DNA of 64,000 bases, taken from assembly GCA_009193035.1 (NCBI GenBank), contig SWDT01000106.1, positions 1-64,000 of the forward strand. The letters are read 5' to 3'. Each line of letters opens with the position of its first letter. Within the stretch, counting starts at the first letter, position 1. The translations under genes and the position numbers were made by a program. The stretch comes from Halicephalobus mephisto. Taxonomy: Eukaryota; Nematoda; Chromadorea; Rhabditida; Panagrolaimidae. The notes below the pieces were generated by a model. That model saw only the letters and a list, made by a program, of their open reading frames with translations, made no database searches and was not told the DNA's origin. Shown here one piece after another: positions 12,440-24,100 of the stretch.

Positions 12440-13115
12440 GAGTAAAATTAAATTACTTACAAAGGAAATACATTTACTCGAAGTGACCTTTTAAAATCAG
12501 TTATGTAATTTTAGAACTCGAAAAATACATTCAGAATCTGTTGTTTATTTCTACTGAGTATTTTTCTGGAGGAAGATAATTAGAAAAAAAACAAAGTTAT
12601 ATCAAATTCAAAAAAATAAGATTCAAAATAATATTTTAAAATCAATTATATAATTTTAGAACTTTCGAAAAATATATTCAGAATCTGTTGTTTGTTTCTA
12701 CTGAGTATTTTTCTGGAATAAGATAATTAGAAAAAATACAAAATTATATCAACTTCAAAAAAACTAAGATTCAAAATGATCTTTTAAAATGAGTTATATA
12801 ATTTTTTAACTTTCGAAAAATACATTCAGAATCTGTTGTTTGTTTCTACTGAATGCTTTTCTAGAGGAAGATAATTAGAAAAAACACAAAGTTATATCAA
12901 CTTCAAAAAAGTAAGATTTGAAATAATATTTTAAAATCAATTATATAATTTTCTAACTCTTAAAAAATACATTCAGAATCTGTTGTTTGTTTCTACTGAG
13001 TATTTTTCTGAATTAAGATAATTAGAAAAAACACAAAATTATATCAAATTCAAAAAAGTAAGATTTGAAATAATATTTTAAAATCAATTATATAATTTTA
13101 GAACTTTCGAAAAAT
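12440..13115. repeat. 147-bp satellite array
   Basis: Tandem units carrying 'attcagaatctgttgtttg', 'ctactgagtatttttctgga' and 'aagataattagaaaaa'. The 'attcag' landmark is at 12529, 12676, 12824 and 12971, a spacing of 147, 148 and 147. A diverged single copy appears near 54640-54700 inside the PAF acetylhydrolase gene. No coding capacity. Confidence 0.9.
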
Positions 13116-13439
13116 ACCACTTCAATCAAGTAAACTTCTTTTATTAGTTACTTTTTCCGTAGGTATTTATTCAAAATTATCGGTTTCGAATTAATCCGAT
13201 TCGAAAATTGAGGACTTCGAAAACTCGACAACTCCGATACTTATTCAAAATTGTATTAATTTCAAAAATAAAAATTTAACAAAAATTTAAATTCAAAGAA
13301 AATAGAAAAAATAATTTTAAGTGGAAATTGAAGAATGTTTTCAATTTTTTGAATTTATTCAAAAGTTATTTTTTAAAGAAAAATTTTGAAAGTTTCTAAA
13401 TTTTTTATAGAAATTTCAAAAGTTCTCAACTTTTTCTAT

Positions 13440-14200
13440 AAAAATCTTTGGAGTCCTTAACATTCTTCATAGGGCTTCTAAAGGTCCTTAGTTTTCCCTC
13501 TAGGGGCCTTAGGGGTCTTTACTTTTCTCTGTAAGAGTTCTAAAAGTTTCCGATTTTTCCTAAAAAATTCTCAAAGGTTCCTGATTTTCTTTATATAAAT
13601 CCTAAAAGTTTTTAATTTTCCTTACAGAGGTCTTAGAAGTTTTTAATTTTCCCTACAGAAGTCTTAGAAATGCTAAGTTTTTTCCATAGGGATCTTAGAA
13701 GTTCTTATTTTTCCCTACAGAAGTCTTAAAAATGCTAAGTTTTTCCTACAGAAGTCGTAAGAGTCCTCAATTTTCTTTATAAGGATCTTAGAAGTCCTTA
13801 TTTTTCCCTACTGAAGTCTTAGAAATGCTAAGTTTTTCCTACAGAAGTCTTAGAAGTCCTCAATTTTCTCTATAATGATCTTAGAAGTCCTTATTTTTCC
13901 CTACTGAAGTCGTAAGAATCCTCAATTTCCTCTATTATGATCTTAGAAATTCTTCATTTTTTCTATAAGAGTTTTAGGGATTCTTAGTTTTTTTCTTTGA
14001 TACCTTTAAGAACTTCTAATTTTCTTATTTGGAATCTTAGGAATTTTCAATTTTTATAAGAACTTTGGGATCGTCAGATTTCTTATTAGGAACTTTAGAA
14101 ATCTTCAGCTCCTCTGTCGAAACTTTAGGATTCTTGAAATTCTCTGTTAAGAATTTTAGAAGCCCCTAATTTTCTCCAGAAACTTCGAAAATTCCAAATT
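13440..14200. repeat. Degenerate ~30/60/90-bp satellite
   Basis: Repeats of 'cttagaagtccttatttttcc', 'ctacagaagtcttagaa' and 'atgctaagtttttcc', nested at about 30 and 90 bp. They are freshest at 13620-13900 and decay towards both ends. No open frame of interest. Confidence 0.8.
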
Positions 14201-14269
14201 TTTTATTTCAAAATTCCATCTTTATTTTGATAATAATTTAAAATTAATAAAAAAAACCGAATTTTTCTT

Positions 14270-14612
14270 AATCAATATTCTTTTCAATTCTGTCCCTTCT
14301 AAAGTCAAAAATTCCGAAAACGAAGGCGGATCGCCAGATTGAAAACTTTTTTCTTTGATTACAGTTTTACAGCCTTTCCGGCGCCCCTAAACCCGCCAGT
14401 TCTCTTCTCACATTGACCAAGTAAACAGTAAAGTATTTTTGGACCGGGGACGTCACAGGAAATGACCCCAAGAAACACATACCCCCACTCTAAAATGCAT
14501 TGATGAAAATTGCCAAAGTGGATCAGCGGAATCCGAAAACGGAAAGTCTCAAAAGTCCGAAATATCGTATTAAAGAAATTAAAAATTAAAGTCTTCGCGA
14601 AATTGTCTTGAA
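14270..14612. other. GC-richer island, no gene recognised
   Basis: This island holds the least AT-rich sequence in the left gene desert, for example 'cctttccggcgcccctaaac' near 14373. Short open frames exist on both strands but none is convincing. It might be a regulatory element or a non-coding RNA gene. Nothing in it resembles a tRNA, a splice-leader RNA or a snRNA core that I could identify. Confidence 0.3.
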
Positions 14613-15600
14613 GGGAATTTTTAGAATTTTATGGAAATTAAAAAGTTATATTAAATAAAAACTAAAAATAAAGTTTTTAGAATTTTATAGAAATTTAAAA
14701 AATTATATTAAATAAAAATTTAAAATAAAGTTTTTAGAATTTTATAGAAAATTACATTAAATAAAACTTAAAAAATAAAATTTTATAAAAAAAAATAACT
14801 TTAAAATTAAAATATTTAAAAAATAAAAATTAAACTTGAAAAATTTTATGAAAATTTTTAGAATTATAATATTTAAAAATAAAAAATAATTACGAAATTG
14901 TCTCAGAACGAATGTTTTAATTTTTATGAAAAATTTCAAAATCAAAACATTAGAAAAATTAAAATAGAAATCTTTTGGGAATTGTCTCGACACGAATTTT
15001 TTAATTTAAAAAATTTCAAGTTTTTCGTTTTAGAGGATTCTAAAAATTTTACTGACTTCTGAAATACTTCAAAAAATTTTCCGAAGAATTCTGAAAATTT
15101 TTTATAAAATTTTCGAAGAATTTAAAGTATTTTAACTTTTTTAAATATCCACGAAATTCTGATTTTTATGAAAATTAAAAAGAAAAAAATTTTAAAAATT
15201 GAAAATTAAAAGTAAAAAATAAGAAATAAGAAAATTTTAAAAATTGAAAATTAAAAATTAAAAATTAAAATTAAAACAAAAAATTATTACAAAATTGTCT
15301 GAAAACAAATCTATTAATTTTTTAAATTCTTTATTTCGAAAGATTCTAGAAGGTTTCTGAAACTCTTAAAGGATTCTGGAAACATAAAATTCTTAAATAT
15401 TGTAGAAACTTTGGATGAAATTTTTGAAGAATTGAGAAAACTTAAATTTCTGAAGAATTCTGAAAGTTATTTTACGAAATTCTCGAAGAATTCAGAAAAC
15501 TTAAATTTTTGAAGAATTCTAGAAATTATTTTACGAAATTCTCGAAGGATTCAAAATACTCTACTAACTTCTAAAAGTGTCGACGAAATTCTAGTTTTCC
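14613..15600. repeat. AT-rich decayed tandem repeats
   Basis: Several overlapping low-complexity repeat families: 'agtttttagaattttatag' at 14630-14790, 'attgaaaattaaaaatt' at 15180-15280, and 'ttctcgaagaattcagaaa'-type units at 15400-15560. The 78-codon minus frame at 14993-14757 is Phe/Leu/Ile/Lys-only low complexity and is rejected as a gene. Confidence 0.6.
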
Positions 15601-16000
15601 AAAATTGAAAAACCTCAAATTCCGACTTTTGCCGTCAAAGTGGCTCGTCAAATCTTCATCCACTTCTTGTCCAAATTTTCCTCAAAGGACAAAAATATCC
15701 CTCAAAAATGAAGCTCCAAAAGACTCAATTTTGTCATTTCTGTTTTTTTAAAAAAATTCAATTTTAAAACATCTTTGGTAAAAAAAAATAATATTTTTGA
15801 CGTTTTAAGAAATATGACAAGTGGAAGCCAAAGTTAAATTTACTCGAGTTTGGACCAACTTCTTTTTCGAACATAATTCAATTTAATTCTGGACAAAATC
15901 GGCGAGCCACTTTGTTGTTGAATTGTTGAGTCTTCTCCGGGCTTTCTGAGATGGTTGACTCAAAAAATACGTAGCTATGTAAGGGTTGAGCATGAGTCCA
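15601..16000. other. Moderate-complexity block with a 12-bp inverted repeat
   Basis: 'caaagtggctcg' at 15636-15647 recurs inverted as 'cgagccactttg' at 15903-15914. The inner flanks are partly similar. This could be the terminal repeats of a ~280-bp non-autonomous element or chance. The 65-codon minus frame at 16080-15883 has no recognised motif. Confidence 0.3.
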
Positions 16001-16009
16001 AATGATTTT

Positions 16010-16760
16010 ATTAGCCATAACAGGAAATTTGATTCTTGGGGTTCCGCAGATAGTGTTCGAAAATCATTCAAATCAGTCACTATCCGAAGCTTTCTGCGTC
16101 AATGGAAATTGCAAGGATAGTGTTCAAAAATCGTTGTTTTCAGTCACTATCCAGACAATTTTTACTAATAGTGAAAATTGCAAGGATAATATTCAAAAAT
16201 CGTTGTCTTCAGTCACTATCCAGGCAATTTCTACTAATAATGAAAATTGCAAGAATAGTGTTCAAAAATCGTTGTCTTCAGTCACTATCCAGACAATTTC
16301 TACTAATAGTGAAAATTGCAAGGATAGTGTTCAAAAATCGTTGTTTTCAGTCACTATCCAGACAATTTCTAAAATCAGCGAAAGTTGCAAGAATAGTGTC
16401 CAAAAATTCCGAAAATCAGTCATTATCCTAATGTTTTATATTGACAGTAAAATTGGCAAGATAATGTCCGAAAATTGTTCTTTTTAGCCACTATTCCAAC
16501 AATTTGCATTACAAAGACAATGACTAACGAATTGAATACTATTCTTAATCAAATAAAATTGCAAATTCTATTAGGAGGAACTTCTTAATAGTGTCCAAAA
16601 ATCGTCGTTTTCAGTCACTATTCTGGCAATTTCTAATAGTAGTGAAAATTGTCTGAATAGTGTCCAAAAATCGTTCCTTCTAGTCACTATCCAGACAATT
16701 TCTATTAACAGTGAAAATTACCAAGATACTGTCCAAAAATCGCTTAGTCACTATCCAGAC
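16010..16760. repeat. 69-bp palindromic satellite (CACTATCC family)
   Basis: Tandem units of exactly 69 bp, with 'cagtcactatcc' at 16141, 16210, 16279 and 16348, and looser copies to 16760. Each unit carries a hairpin: CACTATCC pairs with GGATAGTG and the inner CAATTT with AAATTG, around a loop near 'ctactaatagtg'. Since 69 = 23 codons, long frames remain open (16002-16487 and 16102-16431) and their proteins are visibly 23-residue repeats. They are not considered genes. The same family occurs at 25320-25680, 41130-41740, 47880-48470 and 52505-53150. Confidence 0.92.
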
Positions 16761-16996
16761 AATTTTCATCTTCAAAAATGAAAGTGTTTTTTTTCAAAAT
16801 TTTTTTAACCTTTTTTCCGAACTTTTTAAAATGTCAAAGTCATAACTATGGCTTTTCCTCCTCCGTTTTCATCGTCATAAAGATACCCTAAAAAGTTTAC
16901 ATTCAGAACAAAATTAGGGTATTTCCATAAAAGCTTTCGAATGGGCACTTTGCCAATTTTCTTCTTTTTCTCGAAAAAATTCATTTATTTTTCGGT

Positions 16997-17181
16997 AACT
17001 GTTAAGACAGAAACCAGACCAGAAAAAAAAGATCTGAAACGATAGTCTGAATATTAGGAAACTTGGCATACTGTAAGACATGAATGAGATTCAGTTGCCT
17101 TGTGTGAGAGCATATATTGTAAATCGTATCCTTATTGTTCCAGTAAAAATTATTATATTTCTGTTTTCTGTCTTAACAGTT
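16997..17181. mobile_element. 185-bp MITE with 17-bp perfect terminal inverted repeats
   Basis: The left end AACTGTTAAGACAGAAA (16997-17013) is the exact reverse complement of the right end TTTCTGTCTTAACAGTT (17165-17181). The interior carries 'gaaacgatagtctgaatat' and 'ctgtaagacatgaatgaga', which recur in the copy about 225 bp downstream. No open frame, so it is non-autonomous. I cannot assign a superfamily because no clear target-site duplication is visible. Confidence 0.75.
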
Positions 17182-17224
17182 GGTTTTCAATCGATATAAT
17201 CAAATCTATTACTAAATTACAATT

Positions 17225-17410
17225 GAGACAGAAACCAGACCAGAAAAAGAAGATTTGAAACGATAGTCTGAATATCAGGAATCATAGAATACTGTAAGAC
17301 ATGAATGAGAGCCTCGATTGTCTTGTGTGGTAGTGATATATATAATTGTTGTCTGTGCTTCATAGTTGATTAAAGATTATTGATATACTTTGGTTTCTAT
17401 CCTAACAACT
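17225..17410. mobile_element. Second, diverged copy of the 185-bp MITE
   Basis: It begins 'gagacagaaaccagaccag' and ends 'tggtttctatcctaac', so the terminal repeats are eroded relative to the copy at 16997-17181. The inner landmarks 'gaaacgatagtctgaatat' and 'tactgtaagacatgaatgag' are kept in the same order and orientation. A tandem or local duplication followed by decay is the simplest reading. Confidence 0.65.
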
Positions 17411-17831
17411 ATCTATAGAAACATTTCCTGAATTATCTTCACTGTAACTAAAACTATATTCAAACTTGATTTCATATAAACTATAATATAATCAAAACCA
17501 AAACACTTTCATCTTAATATTTACCCTAAGAAATGATTCAATTTCATATATATATATATCTATGAACTTGATCAAAACTAAAATCATCTTCACATTAACA
17601 TCATCCATCCGAGACAGGACCAACTTCAACATATATTAATCAACGTCATCAAAACCAAAATATCTAAATCATCCAAAAGGACAAAAATGAAATTTACATA
17701 AACTCGAAAATCTTTTAATCCTCTTTGCCTCAATTACTTCCGACTTCAAATATTTGTTTACTCAACAATTTGACTAAAGTTAAGGGTTTGCACAATCCCA
17801 ATAAATAATTCCCATAAAATAATTACCCACA
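17411..17831. other. Downstream flank of COG6, no gene
   Basis: AT-rich but not repetitive. It includes the likely 3' UTR of the COG6 gene, which ends at 17832 on the minus strand, and a short (ta)n run at 17551-17563. I see no coding signal. Confidence 0.5.
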
Positions 17832-20791
17832 TTAATTAGAAATTTTTTTCAATTCTTTTTCAACTTCTTCCACCGTTTTCAATCCAATTCCTTCCGGATA
17901 TCCATTACTTGGATCACTTATTTTACCGTATATAACTCCATAAGCCGCAACAACATTCTCAATTGTTCGTTTTTGAATTGATTCTCTAATTCTTGCCGAA
18001 TTAATTTTTCCACATTGATGACATTGAAAACTTTCTGGTTTTTCTAAAAATGCATTAAACATTCCAATACTTGTTGAAATTTTTTCATATTCCATTCCTT
18101 GAATTTTCGACAATGATCCTTGATTAGATTGATGTGCCAAACATTTTCTATAAATTTCAATTAAACCAGTATTAGTTAAAATCATAGAAGCTTGTTCACT
18201 AACTAATACATCTTCATTGGCATCTATTTGAGCTTTAATCATTTCCAATTTTGAATCCGTATATTGATACAAAATAATCACTGATTTAATCGCATTTAGA
18301 CAATTAAGCATGTAGACAGCAACATCCAGATGAGAATGTAGGTTACTAGAAACCAACTGAATACTTTGATTCAATGGATCCAAAATATGAGAAAATATTT
18401 TTTTATAAATTTCTTTTTTATCAATAACTGCTGCAAAAGCTCCATCATTTTGAGATTCCAGAATATCTCTCAAAAGAAGCAACGTCTGATTAATGGCATT
18501 CACTGGAAGTAAGTCATAATCCGGAACAGTCATGTTTGCTAAAATTCTGTTCACAGTAGACGAAACTGTGCTGAAGAACATATTAGAAGCAAGTTCATGG
18601 AGATCCTCAAGTGTCTTCAGAAGGATACAATCTCCCAATATCGTCCTGAAAAATAATTATAAATTTAATCCACAGTATATTTGACAATTTCAAAGTTAAA
18701 ATTGCAGAATTCATTGCAAATTTTACAGTAATTTAGAGTATTTTCTTATTTATAAAACAACTAATTACAATTAATAACTACTAATAACATCTTCGAAGTT
18801 TTTTTTTTGAATTACAGAATTCGGAAAAAATTAATAGTTCTAAAATCACAAATTATACCGTACTAAATCAAAAAATCAATGTTAATCAAATCAGAAATAT
18901 ATCTAACCAAAAATATTTTTTTATCTTGATTTTCAAAATAGTCCCAAAAACTACAGTATAATTGACAATTTCGAAGTCATTAATTGTAATTGGTTATTTT
19001 ACAAATAAAAAAACACTCTAAATTACTGTAAAATTTGCAATAAATTCTACAATTTTAATCATCTACAATACTACTAATAAGATTTTTTTCAAAAATTACA
19101 ATATTTGTAAAAATTCCAACTAAAATTTTTTAACTTTAAAATCAATTTTGAATAATTTCAAAATTACATAATATTCTATAAAAACAAACTTACTCCAAAT
19201 TTTTAACATAAAAAAGAAATAACGAAGACAATCTGTACAGTACGACACAGTTGCCTTCTCTCATCAAACTTTGTTCAACTCTCAACTTCAACGGCTGACA
19301 CAATCCTTCTCCAATTGTAGAAAGACAATTTTTCGTCAAACATGTTATTCTTTCAGTTTTGCAAGTTTTCAATAAAGTACTTAATAATTCTTTTTCAACT
19401 TCTAGAGCTTGATGAATCCACGCAAGCATATCATTAATATATCTCAAAGATTCAGCAGAAGACTGTTCTATCGGTCTTTGTGTTCCAGATTTTCCACCTT
19501 TCGTCAAGGCATCAATAAAAGCATGAACAACATATCCTCTTCTGGCATTAGAGTATTCGGTTAAGGCATTTTGGAACAAATTTTCCCTCGATTGCAAGGC
19601 TTCGAATGACTGATGCAAAATCGGTTTCAATTCCAGGAATTCCACATTCAGAAGACGACATTCTCGTTCGACAGAGGAATAAAGGGCATTGAAAGCAGCT
19701 TCTCGTTTCGAAACCAAATCCGCCGAAATTTCAGAAAGCGCTGCGTTTTCTGGAGTCACTTGTAAGGCTTGGGAAACGTTTTCAATCACGTCTAGAAGTT
19801 TTTTGAAAGCTTTGAAGAATGATTCAGAAACAGTTCCATCTGGAAAAAATAAAATTAAATAAAAATTAAACATTGAAAAACCTGAAGAAGCAGAAAGAGA
19901 TTTCAAATCCTCTTCTGGAAGATCGTATTTTTCGAAAAATTCGCTCAAATAAGATTCTTTAGCCAAGAGTTGTTTCCTAAAAAAGTTTAATATTATCCTT
20001 AAATTAAAAAAAACATACTTTTCGGTTTGTAAAATTAAAGTTTTCCTGAGTAAATCCCGAGTTCTTTCCTTGTTAGACTGGATCCGGTTAGAGAGACTGT
20101 TGCAGATTTCGTTCATGGACTCGAGTTTGGCCACAAAGCCTTGCACTTGGTCATTCATCTGAAATAATAAAGTAAAAAAAAGTTTTGTATAAAAACTCGT
20201 AAAAACAAAATTTATAAAAGCTAAAAATTCAAAATCCTAAAACTTATAAAGAATTGAGTTTATATGGAATTTATAAGAACCTAAATTGATATAAAAACTC
20301 ACTAGGACCTAAAATTCCTAAAACTTATAGAATTGAGTTTATATGAAATTTATAAAGACCTAAATTGATATAAAAACTCACTAGGACCTAAAATTCCTAA
20401 AATTTATAGAATTGGATTTATATGAAATTTACAAGGACCTAAAATCCCTAAAATTTGTAGAATTAAATTGATATAAAAACTCACTTCTTTGTACTGTTCG
20501 GCATAACTGCTGAACAAAGCTAGCTGTCGTTCCCGCAATTGTTCTCTCAATTTTCTTTCTTCACTAAACGGACGTAAACCGAATTCAGTTTTGTCAGATC
20601 CCTCAGAAACATCAGACACAAGTTGTTGGAGATATTGGACTCCATTTGCAAAGTTCTGGAAAAATTTAAATTCAAAAAAAATAAAAATTTCTTACTTCAT
20701 CGTTCTGGATTTGGGAATTCACCAATCGATCGATTTCGGACTTGATCGAAGCTGGATCATGTGGATATCCGTTATCCGGTTCACCTGTCAT
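17832..20791 (-). CDS. cogc-6: Conserved oligomeric Golgi complex subunit 6
   Basis: Lobe-B subunit of the COG tethering complex, needed for retrograde vesicle tethering at the Golgi and for glycosylation. Six exons: 20791-20696, 20655-20485, 20158-20019, 19976-19882, 19839-19194 and 18645-17832. Phases agree and give 653 residues, close to the usual ~650. The family signature is visible as an N-terminal coiled region (LREQLRERQLALFSSYAEQY, then ESMNEICNSLSNRIQSNKERT). ARRGYVVHAFIDALTKGG in the middle corresponds to the conserved RGFIDALTRGG block. The C-terminus NVVAAYGVIYGKISDPSNGY matches the COG6 tail. The start at 20791 (MTGEPDNGY) was preferred over an in-frame upstream Met because upstream residues look non-coding. 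No signal peptide or membrane segment, as expected for a peripheral subunit. It is divergent from gcy-35 and shares its promoter. Confidence 0.9.
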
Positions 20792-21184
20792 GATTACAGT
20801 AGGAAATGAAGTGAAAAAAAAAACAGAATCAAGGGTCTTTGGATTTTCCAAGTTTGCAACGTGTGCAAGATCAAAATCAAGAAATTTTCGCTTCGAGAAT
20901 TTCCAAAAATATCCCTTTATTTTTCGGTTTTCATATATGAATTCCACATTTTTAATTTAAAATTCAGCATTTTGGATATTTATAGTGTGCCTTTGGCGGA
21001 ATCTCCAGATCTACGTGGAGTGTTTTCATCTTCTGTGATTAATTCTTTTTAGAAGCTTCGATTCATAAAATATGCGCACGCATATGCGTGATTATGAACA
21101 ATTTTTTCGTCAGGTCCTGACTTCCGAATCCGACTTTTTCATTAAAATCATTTTGGTTCGTTCAAATTTGGTTGCGTCAGAAAT
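20792..21184. promoter_or_regulatory. Divergent COG6 / gcy-35 promoter with 14-bp palindrome
   Basis: Only 393 bp separate the two start codons, so this block must hold both promoters. A perfect palindrome, CACGCATATGCGTG, sits at 21077-21090, about 95 bp before the gcy-35 ATG. Its core CATATG is an E-box, and its outer halves are GCGTG/CACGC, the core read by bHLH-PAS factors. A second palindrome, TCAGGTCCTGA, is at 21110-21120. The short frames here overlap the COG6 start and are not genes. Confidence 0.55.
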
Positions 21185-24100
21185 ATGGTGAGATCTTTGA
21201 AATTTTATATTTTTTAAATTTTATTTTTGTAATTTAATTTTAGTTCGGTTGGATTCACGAAAGTTTTCGTCAATTAATCACCAGAAAATACGGTAAAGAA
21301 GTATGGTTAAAAATTATGTAAGTTAAAAAAATTAAAAAAATTAAAAATTTAAAAAAATAAAAAGTAAAAAATTTAAACCGCACATTGCGCGCAACATGGG
21401 CGCAACTCGAGATTTTTGTTTTTTTCTTTTTTAAGTTGTATAGTTTGTAAAAATACTAAAATTATTTTGTAGAACACAATCCAAGCTCGAAGACGGATTA
21501 GAACCAGAGATTTCGAAATATTACAAGGACGAAGACACTTTGAGCATCGTCAACGCCTTCGCCAACGTCATTGGTAAATTTTTTATTTAAAAAATTTTTA
21601 ATACAAAAATTAAAAAATAGAAATCAAGAAAAAATTATAAAAAATAAAAGTCAAGAAATTAAAAAATTATAAAAAAACTTTAAAAAAGTTAAAAAAATAA
21701 AAAATTTAAAAAATAAAAATCAAAAAAAATTTTTAATTTCGAAAATAAAGAAAATTTTAAAAGTAGAAATTATAAAGAATTAAAAATTCTTTAAATAAAA
21801 ATCTGAAAAATTTTTTAAAATAAAAATTTAAAAATTAAAAATTAAAAATTTATCACTTGGATTTCGTAAAACATTTTTGAATTTCCCGGAATCCAGTGGA
21901 CAGTTCTTGGAATTTTGGAGACTTTAGTGAAAGTTATTGCCGTCATTTGAGGAATTAAAATATCCAGATATTTTCTGTTTAGATAAATTTTAAAAAGTTG
22001 ATTTTTAATTTTCTTAGTAGTTTATAAAATTTTAAATTTCAGAAATTTAAAAAAATTCAAAATTTCAAAATTAATCAAAAAAATTTTTAATTTTAAAAAT
22101 TGTAAAAATTCTAAATTTCAAAAATAATCGAAAAAATTTTAAAAATAATCAGAAATTTTTAAAAATTATAAATTTCAAAAATGAGCGAAAAAAATTTTAA
22201 AAATAATCAGAAAAATTTTTAATTTTAGGAATTTTTAAAAATTTTTAAGGAAAATAGATTTTTAATTTTTGCATATTGATTTTCGTTCTACCGTAATCCC
22301 TTCAGGAATCCCGATAGAAGAAGTATGGGAAGCTTACGGAGGATTCTTGATCCAGTTCACGATGGAGACCGGATGGGACCAGCTGCTTCGGGCCATGGCC
22401 CCTGACCTCGAGGGGTTTCTGGATGGACTGGATGCTCTTCATTATTTCATCGACCAGTAGGGACTTTGAAAAATGATAAATTTTTTAAAAACATTGATTT
22501 CAGTGTCGTGTACCGTACAAAATTAAAAGGACCTTCTTTCCGATGCGAAGCCCAAGGGGACGGCTCTCTTCTCCTCCATTATTACTCCAGAAGATCCGGA
22601 CTCTACCCCATTGTCAAAGGTAAGTTGGACTTTAAATCTAAAATTTTCGTGTCAAGAATCGAGAAAAAGTTGAAATTTAAAATTTATCGCGTTAGGACCT
22701 GTGAAAAGTTAAATTTGGAAATTTCCGTTTCAAGAATCGAGGAAAAGTCAAATTTAAAAATTTTCGCGTTGAGACCTGAGAAAAGTTAAATTTGGAAATT
22801 TTTGTGTCAAGAATCGAGAAAAAAGAAAATTTAAAAAGTTTCGCGTTAGAACCTGAGAAAAGTTAAATTTGAAAATTTTCGTGTCAAGAATCGAGAAAAA
22901 GTCAAATTTAAAAATTTTCGTGTTGAGACCTGGAAAAAATGAAAAATAAAATTTTTGTGCTAGAATCTGAAAAAGCTAAAATTTAATTTTTTTGTTTTAT
23001 TAGAACTTCAAAAAAATCGAAAATTAAAAAAATTTGAATATGGAAAATTAAAAAAACCAAATTTAGGAGTAGTCAGAGAAGTCGCCAGAAGAATCTACGA
23101 CACAGAAGTCATGATGAGGGTCCAGGAACGAAAACAGGAACATCTGGAGACTTTCGTCATGGAACACGTAATTTTCGCCGTCAGCCAAGTCGAAACAGGA
23201 GGTTCCATGATTTCTAGATCGATCTCCAGCAGAGCGGTTTCTACAGTAAGCATCGAAGTCACTCCAGCTGTGAGTTACATTTTTAAATTTACATTTTTAA
23301 ATTTACTTTTTTAAATTTACATTTTTAAATTTACTTTTTTAAATTTACATTTTTAAATTTACTTTTATAAATTTACTTTTTTAAATTTACATTTTTAAAT
23401 TTACATTTTTAAATTTACATTTTTAAATTTACTTTTTTAAATTTACATTTTTAAATTTACATTTTTAAATTTACATTTTTAAATTTACTTTTTTAAATTT
23501 ATTTTTTTATGAATAAAATTTTGTAAAAATTTTCAAAAATCTTTATAATTAAACTTTTCAAAAATTTTTAAATCAACTTTTTTATAAATAAAATTTCATA
23601 AAAATTTTAGATGTTAATTAAAATTTTTAAAGTTACATAAAACCAAAGATTTCAGAAAATTCGAAAATTCAAAAAAGTCGTTTCTAAATTATTTCGAAAA
23701 ATTATTTATTTTTGATTTTTTAAAATAATTTTTTTAAATTTTTTAAAAATATTTTTTTTTGATTTTTTTAAAATTATTTTTTTTTGATTTTTCTAAATTA
23801 TTTTTTGAAATAATTAAATTTTGCTTTTTTTTTAAAATATTTTTTTTTGATTTTTCTAAATTATTTAATTTTAAAAAATATTTATTTCCGATTTTTAATA
23901 ATAATGGCATTGTAGACGGAATTCAGCATTAATCTCGTTGATTTTTGCACAGCTTTTCCGCATCACATCTGCTTCAATCAGCAATTGATCATTGAACACG
24001 TGGGGATCTTCATCCGGAACATGTTTCCGAACATCGTCAGAGGCCAGACGGAACTAACTGATATCGTAGAACTTATCCATCCCGAAATCCCTCTCACTTA

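Noticed and set aside
16002..16487. 161- and 109-codon frames
   Set aside because: They are 23-residue repeats produced by the 69-bp satellite, with no start context and the same DNA family present in introns.
16997..17410. The paired ~185-bp sequences as snRNA or splice-leader RNA genes
   Set aside because: The perfect terminal inverted repeats of the first copy and the lack of a recognisable Sm site or leader favour a MITE.
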